Assembly (NCBI GenBank): GCA_963664635.1
Contig: OY761542.1
Location: 3,410,001 to 3,474,000 of the forward strand
Length of the DNA: 64,000 nucleotides
Source of the DNA: VXNE01 sp963664635
Lineage (GTDB): Bacteria; Pseudomonadota; Gammaproteobacteria; Pseudomonadales; Azotimanducaceae
Direction: 5' to 3'
The notes beneath the pieces were generated by a model. The model worked only from the letters and a program-made list of their open reading frames with translations. It did not search any database and was not told the origin of the DNA. Both the position numbers and the translations under genes were made by a program. Of this stretch, positions 7,132 to 15,147 are shown piece by piece. Each line of letters starts with the position of its first letter. Within the stretch, counting starts at the first letter, position 1.

Positions 7132-8883
7132 ATGCCCATCGACATCCCCAGCTTCTGGCAACAGGTCGGCCTCGGCGAAGACTCCGACCTCGAGCTGAAG
7201 GCAGTCCGCTTCCGGGGCAAGCGCGTATCGGCCCCCCAGCGGGATGACCTCGCGGATGCGTTCGCCGCCTTCGCCAACGCCCAGGGCGGGAGACTGGTGC
7301 TGGGAATCAACGATGATCGTCATCCGCAGTCCCTCGAGCCAGCGCAGTTGGACGCGCTGGCCGACCTGGTGAATGAGGCCTGTTCGGACAGCATCGAGCC
7401 CCCGCTGGACCCGCGTTTCTTCCGCTTGCCGGTGCCCGAGTCCCCGTCGTGCGGCGTACTTGTCGTCGAAGTTGCACAGGGCCTCACCGTGCACCGTTCG
7501 CCGGGCGGCCACTTTCGGCGACGCGGGGACAGCAAGCGACCGATGAGCGCGGACCAGGTCCGGCGGCTGACGCAGTCCCGCGGCCAATCTGACATCGCCG
7601 CCACCGACACGCAGGTCGTCCAGGGCACGAGCATCAACAGCCTGCGCCCCGATTTGTGGCGAAGGTACGCAAGTTCAAGGACTACCGAACCCGCGGAAGT
7701 CGTGCTCGGCAAACTGAAATTCCTGAAGAGCGACTCGGAGGGCGTGCGCCGGGCGACCGTGGGCGGTGTCCTGCTCGGGGCGCACGATCCAACCGAGTGG
7801 CTGCCAAACGCTTACATTCAGGCTGTCTGCTACGAAGGCGCCAATGCCGACGCGGCAAGCCAACTCGACGCCCAGAACATCCTCGGTCCCCTCGACCAGC
7901 AGATACGGGAAGCCATGCGCTTCGTTGTCCGCAACCGCAGGGTTGCCGCCCGCAAGCGTCCCGCGCGAATCGACATTCCCCAGTACAGCGAGAGGGCCGT
8001 ATTCGAAGCGGTCGTGAACGCGGTCGTGCACCGGGACTATTCGATCCGCGGCTCGCGGATCCGTCTGTTCATGTTCGACGATCGCCTGGAGCTCTACTCT
8101 CCCGGCGGTCTGTGTAACTCGATGACGACCGAGGATCTGCGGACGAGCCAGTTCACCCGCAACGAACTGATCGCCTCGCGTCTCGGCCAAAGCCCGGTGG
8201 GTGACGCTCCAGGCGCGGGCGGCCGGCAGTACTTCGTCGAGAGGCGAGGCGAGGGCGTCGCGGTAATCGAGGACGAGACTTTCGCCCTGGCGGGGCGAAG
8301 ACCGACCCATCAACTGATTGGCGAGCGTGAATTGCTGCTCGTGCTGCCCTCAGCGAGCCCGCCTCCCCCCGACCGCATTGGAGTGCGGATCGCACTCCGA
8401 AACGACGCGACCGGCGAGCCGGTCCGGGACGCGCATGTCCTGCTGATCTACCCCAACAAGACCTACCGCGAGGACCGCACGGACGCCTTCGGGCACGCGG
8501 ACCTGGAGCTGCACTCGACGCTGCCGATGACCGTGTTTTGCGCCGCGCGGGAGTTCCGCTCCCGGGTGGTGGACAATCACGTCCCCGGCGAACCGCTGGA
8601 GCTGACACTTGAGCCGGCGCCCGACGGCGGATCACTGATCATCGCGAACCGTACGGGGCATCTTCCCGGCATACAGGGACGACTGAATCCCATTCTGGAC
8701 AGCCTCGACCGTACCTACCTGTACGCGGACAACGTCGCGATCGACGACGGCAAGCAGCAGCCCGTACATTTCCGTCTCAACGAACCCGTGCGGCTCACGG
8801 ACTCCCTGGGCGCCAACGCGACGGTGTGGTTTCGCGAGATGGTGGGAGCCTCGTGCGTGTTTGACTTTATATACAACCCTTGA
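7132..8883 (+). CDS. AlbA_2 (Schlafen-like) / HATPase_c_4 protein with C-terminal beta domains
   Basis: About 583 residues. Residues 10-120 form an AlbA_2 (Schlafen AlbA-like) domain with DLELKAVRF and FANAQGGRLVLGI. A helical middle is followed by a HATPase_c_4-type region, RAVFEAVVNAVVHRDYS then RLELYSPGG (residues about 285-370). The last 170 residues are unusual for the family. They comprise a carboxypeptidase-regulatory/transthyretin-like beta domain (RDAHVLLIYPNKTYREDRTD) and a final beta domain (GHLPGIQGRLNPILD ... YLYADNVAI). The ATG at 7132 sits closest to the domain; an in-frame ATG at 7093 is possible and neither has a clear ribosome site. Relatives are annotated as transcriptional regulators or found in defence islands; the role here is not known. 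Confidence 0.8.
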   Translation: MPIDIPSFWQQVGLGEDSDLELKAVRFRGKRVSAPQRDDLADAFAAFANAQGGRLVLGINDDRHPQSLEPAQLDALADLVNEACSDSIEPPLDPRFFRLPVPESPSCGVLVVEVAQGLTVHRSPGGHFRRRGDSKRPMSADQVRRLTQSRGQSDIAATDTQVVQGTSINSLRPDLWRRYASSRTTEPAEVVLGKLKFLKSDSEGVRRATVGGVLLGAHDPTEWLPNAYIQAVCYEGANADAASQLDAQNILGPLDQQIREAMRFVVRNRRVAARKRPARIDIPQYSERAVFEAVVNAVVHRDYSIRGSRIRLFMFDDRLELYSPGGLCNSMTTEDLRTSQFTRNELIASRLGQSPVGDAPGAGGRQYFVERRGEGVAVIEDETFALAGRRPTHQLIGERELLLVLPSASPPPPDRIGVRIALRNDATGEPVRDAHVLLIYPNKTYREDRTDAFGHADLELHSTLPMTVFCAAREFRSRVVDNHVPGEPLELTLEPAPDGGSLIIANRTGHLPGIQGRLNPILDSLDRTYLYADNVAIDDGKQQPVHFRLNEPVRLTDSLGANATVWFREMVGASCVFDFIYNP

Positions 8884-8958
8884 ACAGCGCGTAGCCGTCC
8901 CCGCCGCGGCGCTCGCCTCCCTTGCGCACCGGGCGCCCTATGGTATTTTGGCGGCGCC

Positions 8959-10050
8959 ATGTACGACGACACCCACCACCCGGTCCGATCGGCCCTCCGG
9001 GAAGCACACACCGAGGCCTGGCGCATGATCGCCATGCCCGGGCCGTTCTGGGACGCCGACGCGCGCGTGCAAATCGTGCACGAGGCCCGCGCCGCGCTTT
9101 CCTGCGACCTCTGCCGCAGGCGCCGGGAGGCCCTGTCGCCGAATGCCGTCGCGGGAACCCATGACGCCGCGAGCGGCCTGCCCCCGGCCCTGGTCGACAT
9201 GATCCACCGCGTGCGCACCGATCCGGCGCGGATGACGAAGTCCGTGTTCGAGGGGGTGACCGCCGCCGGGATTCCCGCCGAGCGCTACATCGAGGCGGTG
9301 TCCGTGGTGTGCACGTCGGTGATCGTCGACACGTTCCACAACGCGCTTGGCCTGCCCGTACCGGACACGCTCCCGCCGCAATCCGGCCCGCCGACCGGCC
9401 AGGAGGCGCCCCGGGTCGTCGACGCGGGAGCCTGGGTGCCGCTGACGGACGTGGAGGTGCAAGACGAGGTCTTCGGGCTGCCGCGGCCGCCGAACATCGC
9501 CCGCTCCATGGGGCTGGTCCCGGGCGCCGTGGCGCTCTTCTTCCTGGCCTTCCGCGCCCACTACGCCCTGCGCGACGTACCCCTCGACATCAGCCAGGCG
9601 CAGGCCGAGTTCATCGCCTCCCGCGTATCCGCCATCAACGAGTGCTTCTACTGAACCACCGCGCACACCATGCTGCTCCGGGCGAGCGGCGAGCGGGACG
9701 GCAACACCTACGACCTGTCCGCGGTCACCGATGAGCGCGGCGACTCCGGCGTTCCACACTCGGACGTGATCCGCGCCCTGACCGAAGCCGCGGTCGGCAA
9801 CCGCTGGGACGAATTGGCCGGTTTGCGCGAGACGGCGAGCGGGACGCTGGGCGAGCAGGCGATGGTCGACGTCCTCACGGTCGCGGCGGGCTTCAACGGC
9901 ATCACCCGGGTCGCGGACGCGACGGGCATTCCGCTCGACGAGCGGGCGCGGGCGGCGACCGAGGACATGCGCGCCGCGGTGGGCATCGACCGCTTCCACT
10001 ACGCGCGCAAGAGCGCGCGCTACGACGCGGCGGCCCCGACCGCGTCCTGA
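8959..10050 (+). CDS. AhpD-like selenoprotein (in-frame TGA at 9652 read as selenocysteine)
   Basis: The frame from ATG 8959 has a single TGA at 9652-9654 and stays open in the same frame to 10050: 363 codons with the TGA as codon 232. Around it the protein reads NECFY-U-TTAHTMLLR, so C229-x-x-U232 followed by H236. That is the AhpD/carboxymuconolactone-decarboxylase-type CxxC...H redox motif with the second cysteine replaced. The protein continues as normal coding sequence for 131 codons. A hairpin at 9672-9690, 17 nt after the TGA, fits a bacterial SECIS. Selenium use is independently indicated by mnmH at 22829. Likely an all-helical peroxidase-like thiol/selenol reductase in the cytoplasm. 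Without Sec insertion it would be a 231-residue protein lacking its active site. Confidence 0.82.
9672..9690 (+). promoter_or_regulatory. Candidate SECIS hairpin of the AhpD-like gene
   Basis: GCTGCTC (9672-9678) pairs with GAGCGGC (9684-9690) over 7 base pairs, one of them G-U, around the 5-nt loop CGGGC. It starts 17 nt after the TGA. Bacterial SECIS elements lie within the coding region just downstream of the UGA and present a small G-rich apical loop to SelB. Confidence 0.55.
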
Positions 10051-10065
10051 CGCCCGGCCGCGGTG

Positions 10066-10989
10066 TCAGGACAACGCGTAGCGAAGGCCTTCCGGCAGCT
10101 CGGAACGGCGGAACTCGAAGCCGCTCTCGAGTGCCTTGCGCGGCACTACCCGCTGCCCCGCGAAAAGCAGTTCGCGCGCGAGATCGCCCAGCAGCCCCGT
10201 TACCGGCGCACGCGGGATGCGCAGGAACGCCGGCCGGCGGAGCGACGCGCCGAGGAGCCGCACGAACTCCGCGTTCGTGACCGGGTTCGGGGCGGTGGCG
10301 TTGACCGGCCCGCGCAGGGACTCATCACTGGCCACGTGGCCAATGAGGCGCACCAGGTCGTCCCTTTCTATCCATGACATCCAGTGCGCACCAGAGCCGA
10401 AACGGGCCCCGAGGCCCATCCTGAACGGCACGAGCAGTTGCCGGAGCAGACCGCCCTCGCGGGCGAGCACGAGCCCGATCCGCAACTGCGCGACCCGCAC
10501 GCCATGGTCCTGCGCCGCGGCAGCAGCGCCCTCGGCGGCCGCACAGACACGGTGGCTGAAGCAGTCGAGCGCATCCCCCGACTCGTCCAGCGGCTCGGCG
10601 TCTCGCATCCCGTACCAGCCGACGGCCGAAGCGTTGATCCAGACCCGCGGCTTGACCTCCAGCCGCTCGACGAGGGCGACCAGGCGCTCCGCCACGAGCG
10701 GCCGGGACCGCAGGATCCGCATGCGCCGTGCGGGGGTCCAGGGACCACCGGCGATGGGCTCGCCCGCCAAGTGCACGATCACGTCGATCGGCTCGTCCGG
10801 CCGGACCGCGGCCAGATCGGTGACGACGCGCACTCCGTCGCGGAAGCCGGCCGCGCCGGCGCGGCGCGTGCACACGGTGACCGGAGCGCCCGCCAGGGAT
10901 TCCACCAGGCGGGACCCGATGAAGCCGGTTCCGCCCGTGACGAGCCACCGCGCTGCGGCCGGCGCGGGCAGCCGCAGGTCTGGCTTCAT
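10066..10989 (-). CDS. TIGR01777-type NAD-dependent epimerase/dehydratase (SulA/YfcH-like)
   Basis: A 307-residue extended short-chain dehydrogenase-like protein. The Rossmann motif is WLVTGGTGFIGSRLVESL near residue 15, followed by VIVHLAGEPIAGGPW, WINASAVGWYGMRD, and a DUF1731-type C-terminus (PRKALESGFEFRRSELPEGL). These are the hallmarks of the TIGR01777 family, whose substrate is not established. The ATG at 10989 overlaps the stop of the upstream regulator gene as ATGA, so the two form one operon and expression probably answers to that regulator. Confidence 0.88.
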   Translation of the reverse strand: MKPDLRLPAPAAARWLVTGGTGFIGSRLVESLAGAPVTVCTRRAGAAGFRDGVRVVTDLAAVRPDEPIDVIVHLAGEPIAGGPWTPARRMRILRSRPLVAERLVALVERLEVKPRVWINASAVGWYGMRDAEPLDESGDALDCFSHRVCAAAEGAAAAAQDHGVRVAQLRIGLVLAREGGLLRQLLVPFRMGLGARFGSGAHWMSWIERDDLVRLIGHVASDESLRGPVNATAPNPVTNAEFVRLLGASLRRPAFLRIPRAPVTGLLGDLARELLFAGQRVVPRKALESGFEFRRSELPEGLRYALS

Positions 10990-11600
10990 CCCCGCGCTCC
11001 GCCCGTCCCCGGACGCAGCGCCCGCACGACGCGCGAACCCATGCTGATCAGTGCGATGAGGCTCGACTTCGGCAGGATCAGCATCTGCTCGTACCAACTA
11101 TTCATGGTCTCGAGGAACGCCATCATGTCCGCCAGCCGGGTCATCGCCGTCCCGTTGACGGTCGGATCGGCCTCGGCGGCCGCTACGCACTCCCGCAGCG
11201 CCCGCTGCGCCGGGTCGATCTCGCGCGCCTTGCGGCCCTCGGCGATGCGCTTGACGACTTCCCAGAGGTCGGTTTCGGCCTCGAAGTGGTCGCGGCGGTC
11301 GCCCCGCACCGGCGCCCGCCAGATGAGCTTCCATCCGACCAGTTCCCGCAGGGAGTTGCTGACCCCCGACCGCGCGATGCCGAGCCGCTCCGAGATCTCC
11401 TCCGCCGCGAGGGGGCGGTCGGAGAGGTAGAGCAGCGCGTACACCTGCGCGATGGAGCGGTTCACGCCCCAGTGGCTGCCCATGTCGCCCCAGTGCAGGA
11501 TGAACTTCTCCACCGGTTCCGGCAGCGGAGCGAGGGCGCCCGCCGCCGGCGCCGCGCCACCTGCCACCGGAGCCGCCCCTCGTCCCGTGTCCCTGTCCAT
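10986..11600 (-). CDS. GbsR/MarR-family transcriptional regulator
   Basis: A 204-residue DNA-binding protein. After a proline/alanine-rich leader, residues 30-110 form a winged helix: HWGVNRSIAQVYALLYLS, then EEISERLGIARSGVSNSLREL. This is the form seen in GbsR-type MarR regulators. A helical C-terminus follows, with a hydrophobic tail (MLILPKSSLIALISMG). A 26-bp perfect palindrome lies 25 bp before the ATG, so it very likely controls its own two-gene operon. The effector cannot be read from the sequence. Confidence 0.85.
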   Translation of the reverse strand: MDRDTGRGAAPVAGGAAPAAGALAPLPEPVEKFILHWGDMGSHWGVNRSIAQVYALLYLSDRPLAAEEISERLGIARSGVSNSLRELVGWKLIWRAPVRGDRRDHFEAETDLWEVVKRIAEGRKAREIDPAQRALRECVAAAEADPTVNGTAMTRLADMMAFLETMNSWYEQMLILPKSSLIALISMGSRVVRALRPGTGGARG

Positions 11601-11625
11601 GCCGCGTCTCCCGAGTGAAAGTTCC

Positions 11626-11651
11626 GATATTTCTGTCGCAACAGAAATATC
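11626..11651. promoter_or_regulatory. Palindromic operator upstream of the GbsR-type gene
   Basis: GATATTTCTGT, a 4-base centre CGCA, and ACAGAAATATC: two perfect 11-bp arms, AT-rich in an otherwise GC-rich region. It is centred about 38 bp upstream of the start at 11600, where a repressor would block the promoter. Confidence 0.7.
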
Positions 11652-11698
11652 CGACTATCCGGGTGCGAACGCAAGGGACACGGCCGCACCGGCCTCCG

Positions 11699-12112
11699 TC
11701 AGGTCACGCGGGCGCCGTCCGAGATCATGAAGCTCCCCGTCGCTTCGGCGACCAGGGAGCCGTCGTCCTGCCGCAGCACCTCGCCGGCCAGGATCGCGAG
11801 GCGGCCCTTGCGCTTGCGCAGGCGTCCCTCGAGGCGAATGGGCGTGCCGATGGGCAGGGCCTGACGGTAGCGCACCTCGGCGCGCGCGGTGAAGCACTGC
11901 TCCCCCTGCAGGTACACCCAGTTCGCCATTACGTCGTCGAGCAGGCTGAACAGGATGCCGCCGTGGGTGACGCCGTCGTAGCCGCCGTGGCTGGCGGCCG
12001 GGACGAACTCGGCCCGGCACACGCCGTCTTCCAGGCGAAAGGCGACGTGCAGGCCGTCCGGATTCCCGGGCCCGCAGACGAAGCACCGGTTGGCGGGGGA
12101 TTCGAGGGACAT
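11699..12112 (-). CDS. PaaI-type hotdog thioesterase
   Basis: A 137-residue single hotdog-fold protein. It starts with a CFVCGPGNPDGL segment common in small thioesterases. It then has the catalytic-helix region GGYDGVTHGGILFSLLDDVMANWV and the strand ARAEVRYRQALPIGTPIRLEGRL. Members hydrolyse acyl- or aryl-CoA thioesters; the substrate here is unknown but fits the many acyl-CoA genes in the window. It is divergent from the Nudix gene, with only about 20 bases between the starts. Confidence 0.88.
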   Translation of the reverse strand: MSLESPANRCFVCGPGNPDGLHVAFRLEDGVCRAEFVPAASHGGYDGVTHGGILFSLLDDVMANWVYLQGEQCFTARAEVRYRQALPIGTPIRLEGRLRKRKGRLAILAGEVLRQDDGSLVAEATGSFMISDGARVT

Positions 12113-12132
12113 GCCCGCGCTATCATAACGTC

Positions 12133-12732
12133 GTGCTCCCCATCGCCGACATCCAGGCGCGGCTTTCCGCGCACGAACCCGTGCGATTCCCCATCCGGTC
12201 CGACACGCGGCAGGCGGCGGTGGCCGTGGTGCTGCGCGAACGCAACGGCCACACGGAGGTCCTGTTCATCCAGCGGGCCGTGAAGGAAGGCGATCCCTGG
12301 TCCGGGGACATGGCCTTTCCGGGCGGCCACCGGGAACCGGCGGACGCAAGTCTGGCGGCCGCCGCGATCCGGGAGACGGCGGAAGAGATCGGACTGGCCA
12401 TCGGGCCGGCCGACATGATCGGCGAGCTTCCGCAGCAGCGCCCGAGCCGGCAGTCGGGCCGCATCGACCTGCTGGTCGCCCCCTACGTGTTCGCGATCAA
12501 GGGGGACCCCTCCTTCGAGCTCAACTACGAGGTGGCGGATGTCGTGTGGACCAGGCTGGCCCCGATGTACACGGGCGCGAACCGGGCCACGGAGCGCAAG
12601 AGCATCGGCGGCCGGCCGATCCCGTTTCCCGGCTACCGCCTCGGCGAGCGCCACTTCGTGTGGGGCATGACCTACCGCATGGTGCAGACGCTGTTCGAGG
12701 TGCTGGACCCGGACTTCGTGCGCAGCGACTGA
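12133..12732 (+). CDS. Nudix hydrolase, CoA pyrophosphatase-like
   Basis: A 199-residue Nudix protein. The box spans residues 64-88 with AFPGGHREPADASL then IRETAEEIGL, keeping the R80-E81 and E84-E85 metal ligands. The FPGGxxxPxD start of the box and the following PxxxxR...APYVF pattern match the CoA/peroxisomal NUDT7-like group. That group cleaves CoA to 3',5'-ADP and phosphopantetheine. The start is a GTG at 12133; no ATG lies near it in frame. Confidence 0.87.
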   Translation: MLPIADIQARLSAHEPVRFPIRSDTRQAAVAVVLRERNGHTEVLFIQRAVKEGDPWSGDMAFPGGHREPADASLAAAAIRETAEEIGLAIGPADMIGELPQQRPSRQSGRIDLLVAPYVFAIKGDPSFELNYEVADVVWTRLAPMYTGANRATERKSIGGRPIPFPGYRLGERHFVWGMTYRMVQTLFEVLDPDFVRSD

Positions 12733-12762
12733 AGCGCCGCCGCGCGGGAGCGGCCGGAGCGT

Positions 12763-14187
12763 TCACCCGCACCGCGCGGCGCTCCCGGACAGTTCCGGCA
12801 GGTCGTGGTAGTCCGCGATGGCGAGGCCCGCCGCGACGCTCGTGAAGGGGTCGTGCTCCACCACCCGGCCCGGAAAGCGTTCCTCCAGAATGCGCCGCAC
12901 GGCCGGGATCTGCGACGAACCGCCGGTGCGCAGCACCACGTCGAAGTCGGTGTACGCCACGCCGGCGCGCTCCACGGCCGCATCGACCGCGCGCTCCACT
13001 TGCCGTAGCGATCCCGCGATGAGCGCCTCGAACGCGGGGCGGGTCAAGCGCACGTCCACGTCGATTTCCGGAATGTCGAGCACCGCCTCCTCCGACGCCG
13101 ACAGCTCCGCCTTGAACGCCTTGATGGCCTGGAACACGAGGTAGCCCAGGTTCTGCTGGATGAGTTCGCGCAGGCGGCGGAATCGGTGTCGCGCCGGTCC
13201 GCCCGCCTCGATGCAGGACTGCACCGGCGTCGTATAGCGATTCTGGTTGAGCAGATAGGTCACCGGCCAGTTGAGCAGGAACTCCTCGTAGTCCTCGAAC
13301 GGGAACGGCGTGTCGATGTCGCGGGCGGCGCCGCGCCGGCGCCAGCGTTCCCCCCGGCCGAGCAACGGGAACAGCAGCTCCCGGAAGACGCACCGGTCGA
13401 TGTGGTCCCCGCCGAGCGCGACCCCGTGCGTTGCCGTCACGCGGAAGTCCTCCCCCGCGCCGGCGCGCTCGAGGATGGAGAAGTCCAGGGTGCCGCCCCC
13501 GAAGTCCACCGTGAGCAGCCGCTCCGCCCCGGCATCCCGCCCCCGCAGGAAGCTGACGGCGGCCGCGATGGGCTCGGGCAACATGCGGCAGCGTTCGACG
13601 CCGGCGTAGCGGTACGCCTCCGCGAGCCGGGTCAGGGCGAGGGCGTCGCCGTGCTCCGCGCGACCCTCGAAGTGGACCGGATGGCCCACGGCCGCGCCTT
13701 TTGCGCGGCCCCGGAGTACGCCGCCCCCGAGCGCGCCGGCGATGCGCAGCAGGATCGGCGTGATCAGCGCCACGAGCCGGAACGGGTGGTCGAACACCGA
13801 CAGCCGGCGAATGTCCGGGTTGCCCAGCAGGCGTTTCGTGCCGTGGAACAACCGCCCCTGCAGGCCGCTGTCCAGCGCCGGGGCGCCGTACACCTTCTGG
13901 ACGAGCAGTTGGGGCGCCGCGCGTCCTCCCGAATCGCCGCCGAGCGCGAGCGCGGCCTCGCCGATCACTTCCGGGACGAGCTCCACCTGGCGCCCCGTGT
14001 TGTCCGCAATGTACCGCTCCACGGCCGCGCGGCCCGTCAGGGTCTGGAGGTCACGGTCGATGTAGGTGGCGGACGGCATGATCGGCGACCCTTCCTCGAG
14101 GTCGACCAGGCGTACGTCCGTGCCGTCGAACACCGCCGCCGCGGAGTTCGTCGTTCCGAAGTCGATACCGATCCCGATGCGGTTCAC
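12763..14187 (-). CDS. Hsp70-family protein (YegD/DnaK-like ATPase)
   Basis: 474 residues covering an actin-like ATPase fold with no full substrate-binding domain. Phosphate loops are GIGIDFGTTNSAAAVFDG at the N-terminus, LTVDFGGGTLDFSIL near the middle and LRTGGSSQIPAVRRIL near the end. EPIAAAVSF is the Hsp70 connect motif. The length and missing C-terminus match YegD-type atypical Hsp70s. The start is the GTG at 14187 with AGGAG 8 nt upstream; the frame is open further up but without family sequence. It lies downstream of msrA on the same strand, separated by a small tandem repeat. A protein-quality role is inferred. Confidence 0.88.
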   Translation of the reverse strand: MNRIGIGIDFGTTNSAAAVFDGTDVRLVDLEEGSPIMPSATYIDRDLQTLTGRAAVERYIADNTGRQVELVPEVIGEAALALGGDSGGRAAPQLLVQKVYGAPALDSGLQGRLFHGTKRLLGNPDIRRLSVFDHPFRLVALITPILLRIAGALGGGVLRGRAKGAAVGHPVHFEGRAEHGDALALTRLAEAYRYAGVERCRMLPEPIAAAVSFLRGRDAGAERLLTVDFGGGTLDFSILERAGAGEDFRVTATHGVALGGDHIDRCVFRELLFPLLGRGERWRRRGAARDIDTPFPFEDYEEFLLNWPVTYLLNQNRYTTPVQSCIEAGGPARHRFRRLRELIQQNLGYLVFQAIKAFKAELSASEEAVLDIPEIDVDVRLTRPAFEALIAGSLRQVERAVDAAVERAGVAYTDFDVVLRTGGSSQIPAVRRILEERFPGRVVEHDPFTSVAAGLAIADYHDLPELSGSAARCG

Positions 14188-14196
14188 GGCTCGGCT

Positions 14197-14250
14197 CCTG
14201 CCCCGCATGTCCTGCTCCGCATGTCCTGCCCCGCATGTCCTGCCCCGCAT
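14197..14250. repeat. 14-bp tandem repeat between msrA and the Hsp70 gene
   Basis: Nearly four copies of CCTGCCCCGCATGT (second copy CCTGCTCCGCATGT) at 14197-14250. It occupies most of the 80-bp gap, just upstream of the GTG and ribosome site of the Hsp70-like gene, so copy-number change could affect its translation. Confidence 0.75.
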
Positions 14251-14267
14251 GCAGGAATGCGCCGCCG

Positions 14268-14921
14268 TCAGCCGAGCGTGACCAGCGGCTCGACGTTGCA
14301 GCCGACCCCCGTACCGCCGAGCCCACAGTACCCGTTGGGCACCTTGGCGAGGTACTGCTGGTGGTAGTGCTCCGCGTAATAGAACGGCGGAGCGTCCTCG
14401 ATCTCGGTGGTGATGGGGCCATGACCCGCAGCGGTCAGCGCCTGCTGGTAGGCGTCGCGCGTCTCCTCGGCCGCCCGTCGCTGGGCGGCGTCGAGGACAT
14501 GGATCGCGGACCGGTACTGCGTCCCGACATCGTTCCCCTGGCGCATGCCCTGCGTCGGATCGTGCCCCTCCCAGAAGACCTTCAGGAGTGCCCGATACGA
14601 CACGAGCTCCGGGTCGAACACCGCCAGCAGAACCTCCGTGTGACCCGTCCGGCCCGAGCACACTTCCTCGTACATCGGGTTGGGGGTCAGGCCCCCGGCG
14701 TAGCCGACCGCGGTCGTGTACACGCCGGGGGTCTGCCAGAACATCCGTTCGGCGCCCCAGAAACACCCCATCGCCACGACCATGCGCTCCATGCCCCGCG
14801 GGAACGGGGGCTGCATGGGATGGCCGTTCACGAAGTGCTCCGGCGGCACGGGCATCTCCATGTCGCGCCCGGGCAATGCCTCTTCGGGACGCGGGAGTCG
14901 GGGTCGGTAGCTCAGACGCAT
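14268..14921 (-). CDS. msrA: Peptide-methionine (S)-S-oxide reductase
   Basis: A 217-residue MsrA. The catalytic motif is MGCFWGAERMFW with C53. It is followed by GYAGGLTPNPMYEEVCSGRTGHTEVL, DPTQGMRQGNDVGTQYRSAI and YYAEHYHQQYLAK, all diagnostic. The C-terminal CGLGGTGVGC supplies resolving cysteines. It reduces methionine-S-sulfoxide in proteins using thioredoxin. The ATG at 14921 has GGAGGAT about 8 nt upstream. The first 45 residues are an N-terminal extension without a signal peptide, so it acts in the cytoplasm. Confidence 0.95.
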   Translation of the reverse strand: MRLSYRPRLPRPEEALPGRDMEMPVPPEHFVNGHPMQPPFPRGMERMVVAMGCFWGAERMFWQTPGVYTTAVGYAGGLTPNPMYEEVCSGRTGHTEVLLAVFDPELVSYRALLKVFWEGHDPTQGMRQGNDVGTQYRSAIHVLDAAQRRAAEETRDAYQQALTAAGHGPITTEIEDAPPFYYAEHYHQQYLAKVPNGYCGLGGTGVGCNVEPLVTLG

Positions 14922-15147
14922 CTTGCGGATCCTCCGGCGCGGCATCTTAGCAGTTTCCACCCCGGGGACGGTCGGCGGCCGCGCGGAATGCCGCCGTCCG
15001 GCGCACTGCGCCGGACCCCGGCCGTGCGCACGGCCCGGCACGGACTGTTACATTGGCGAGAGAGGCGGTCCGATCGAGTCACGCGGCCAACGGCCCCGAC
15101 CCGGGGCCCCGACCCGGGATTGCGGACGTCCCTCCGGCGGATGCCAC

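Noticed and set aside
8881..8958. A promoter or tRNA between the AlbA_2 gene and the selenoprotein gene
   Set aside because: The gap is short, with no tRNA-like arms and no convincing -10/-35 pair.
9670..10050. A separate small gene after the AhpD-like frame
   Set aside because: It is in the same frame, begins in the middle of the active-site motif, has no ribosome site of its own, and is better explained as the part after a selenocysteine codon.
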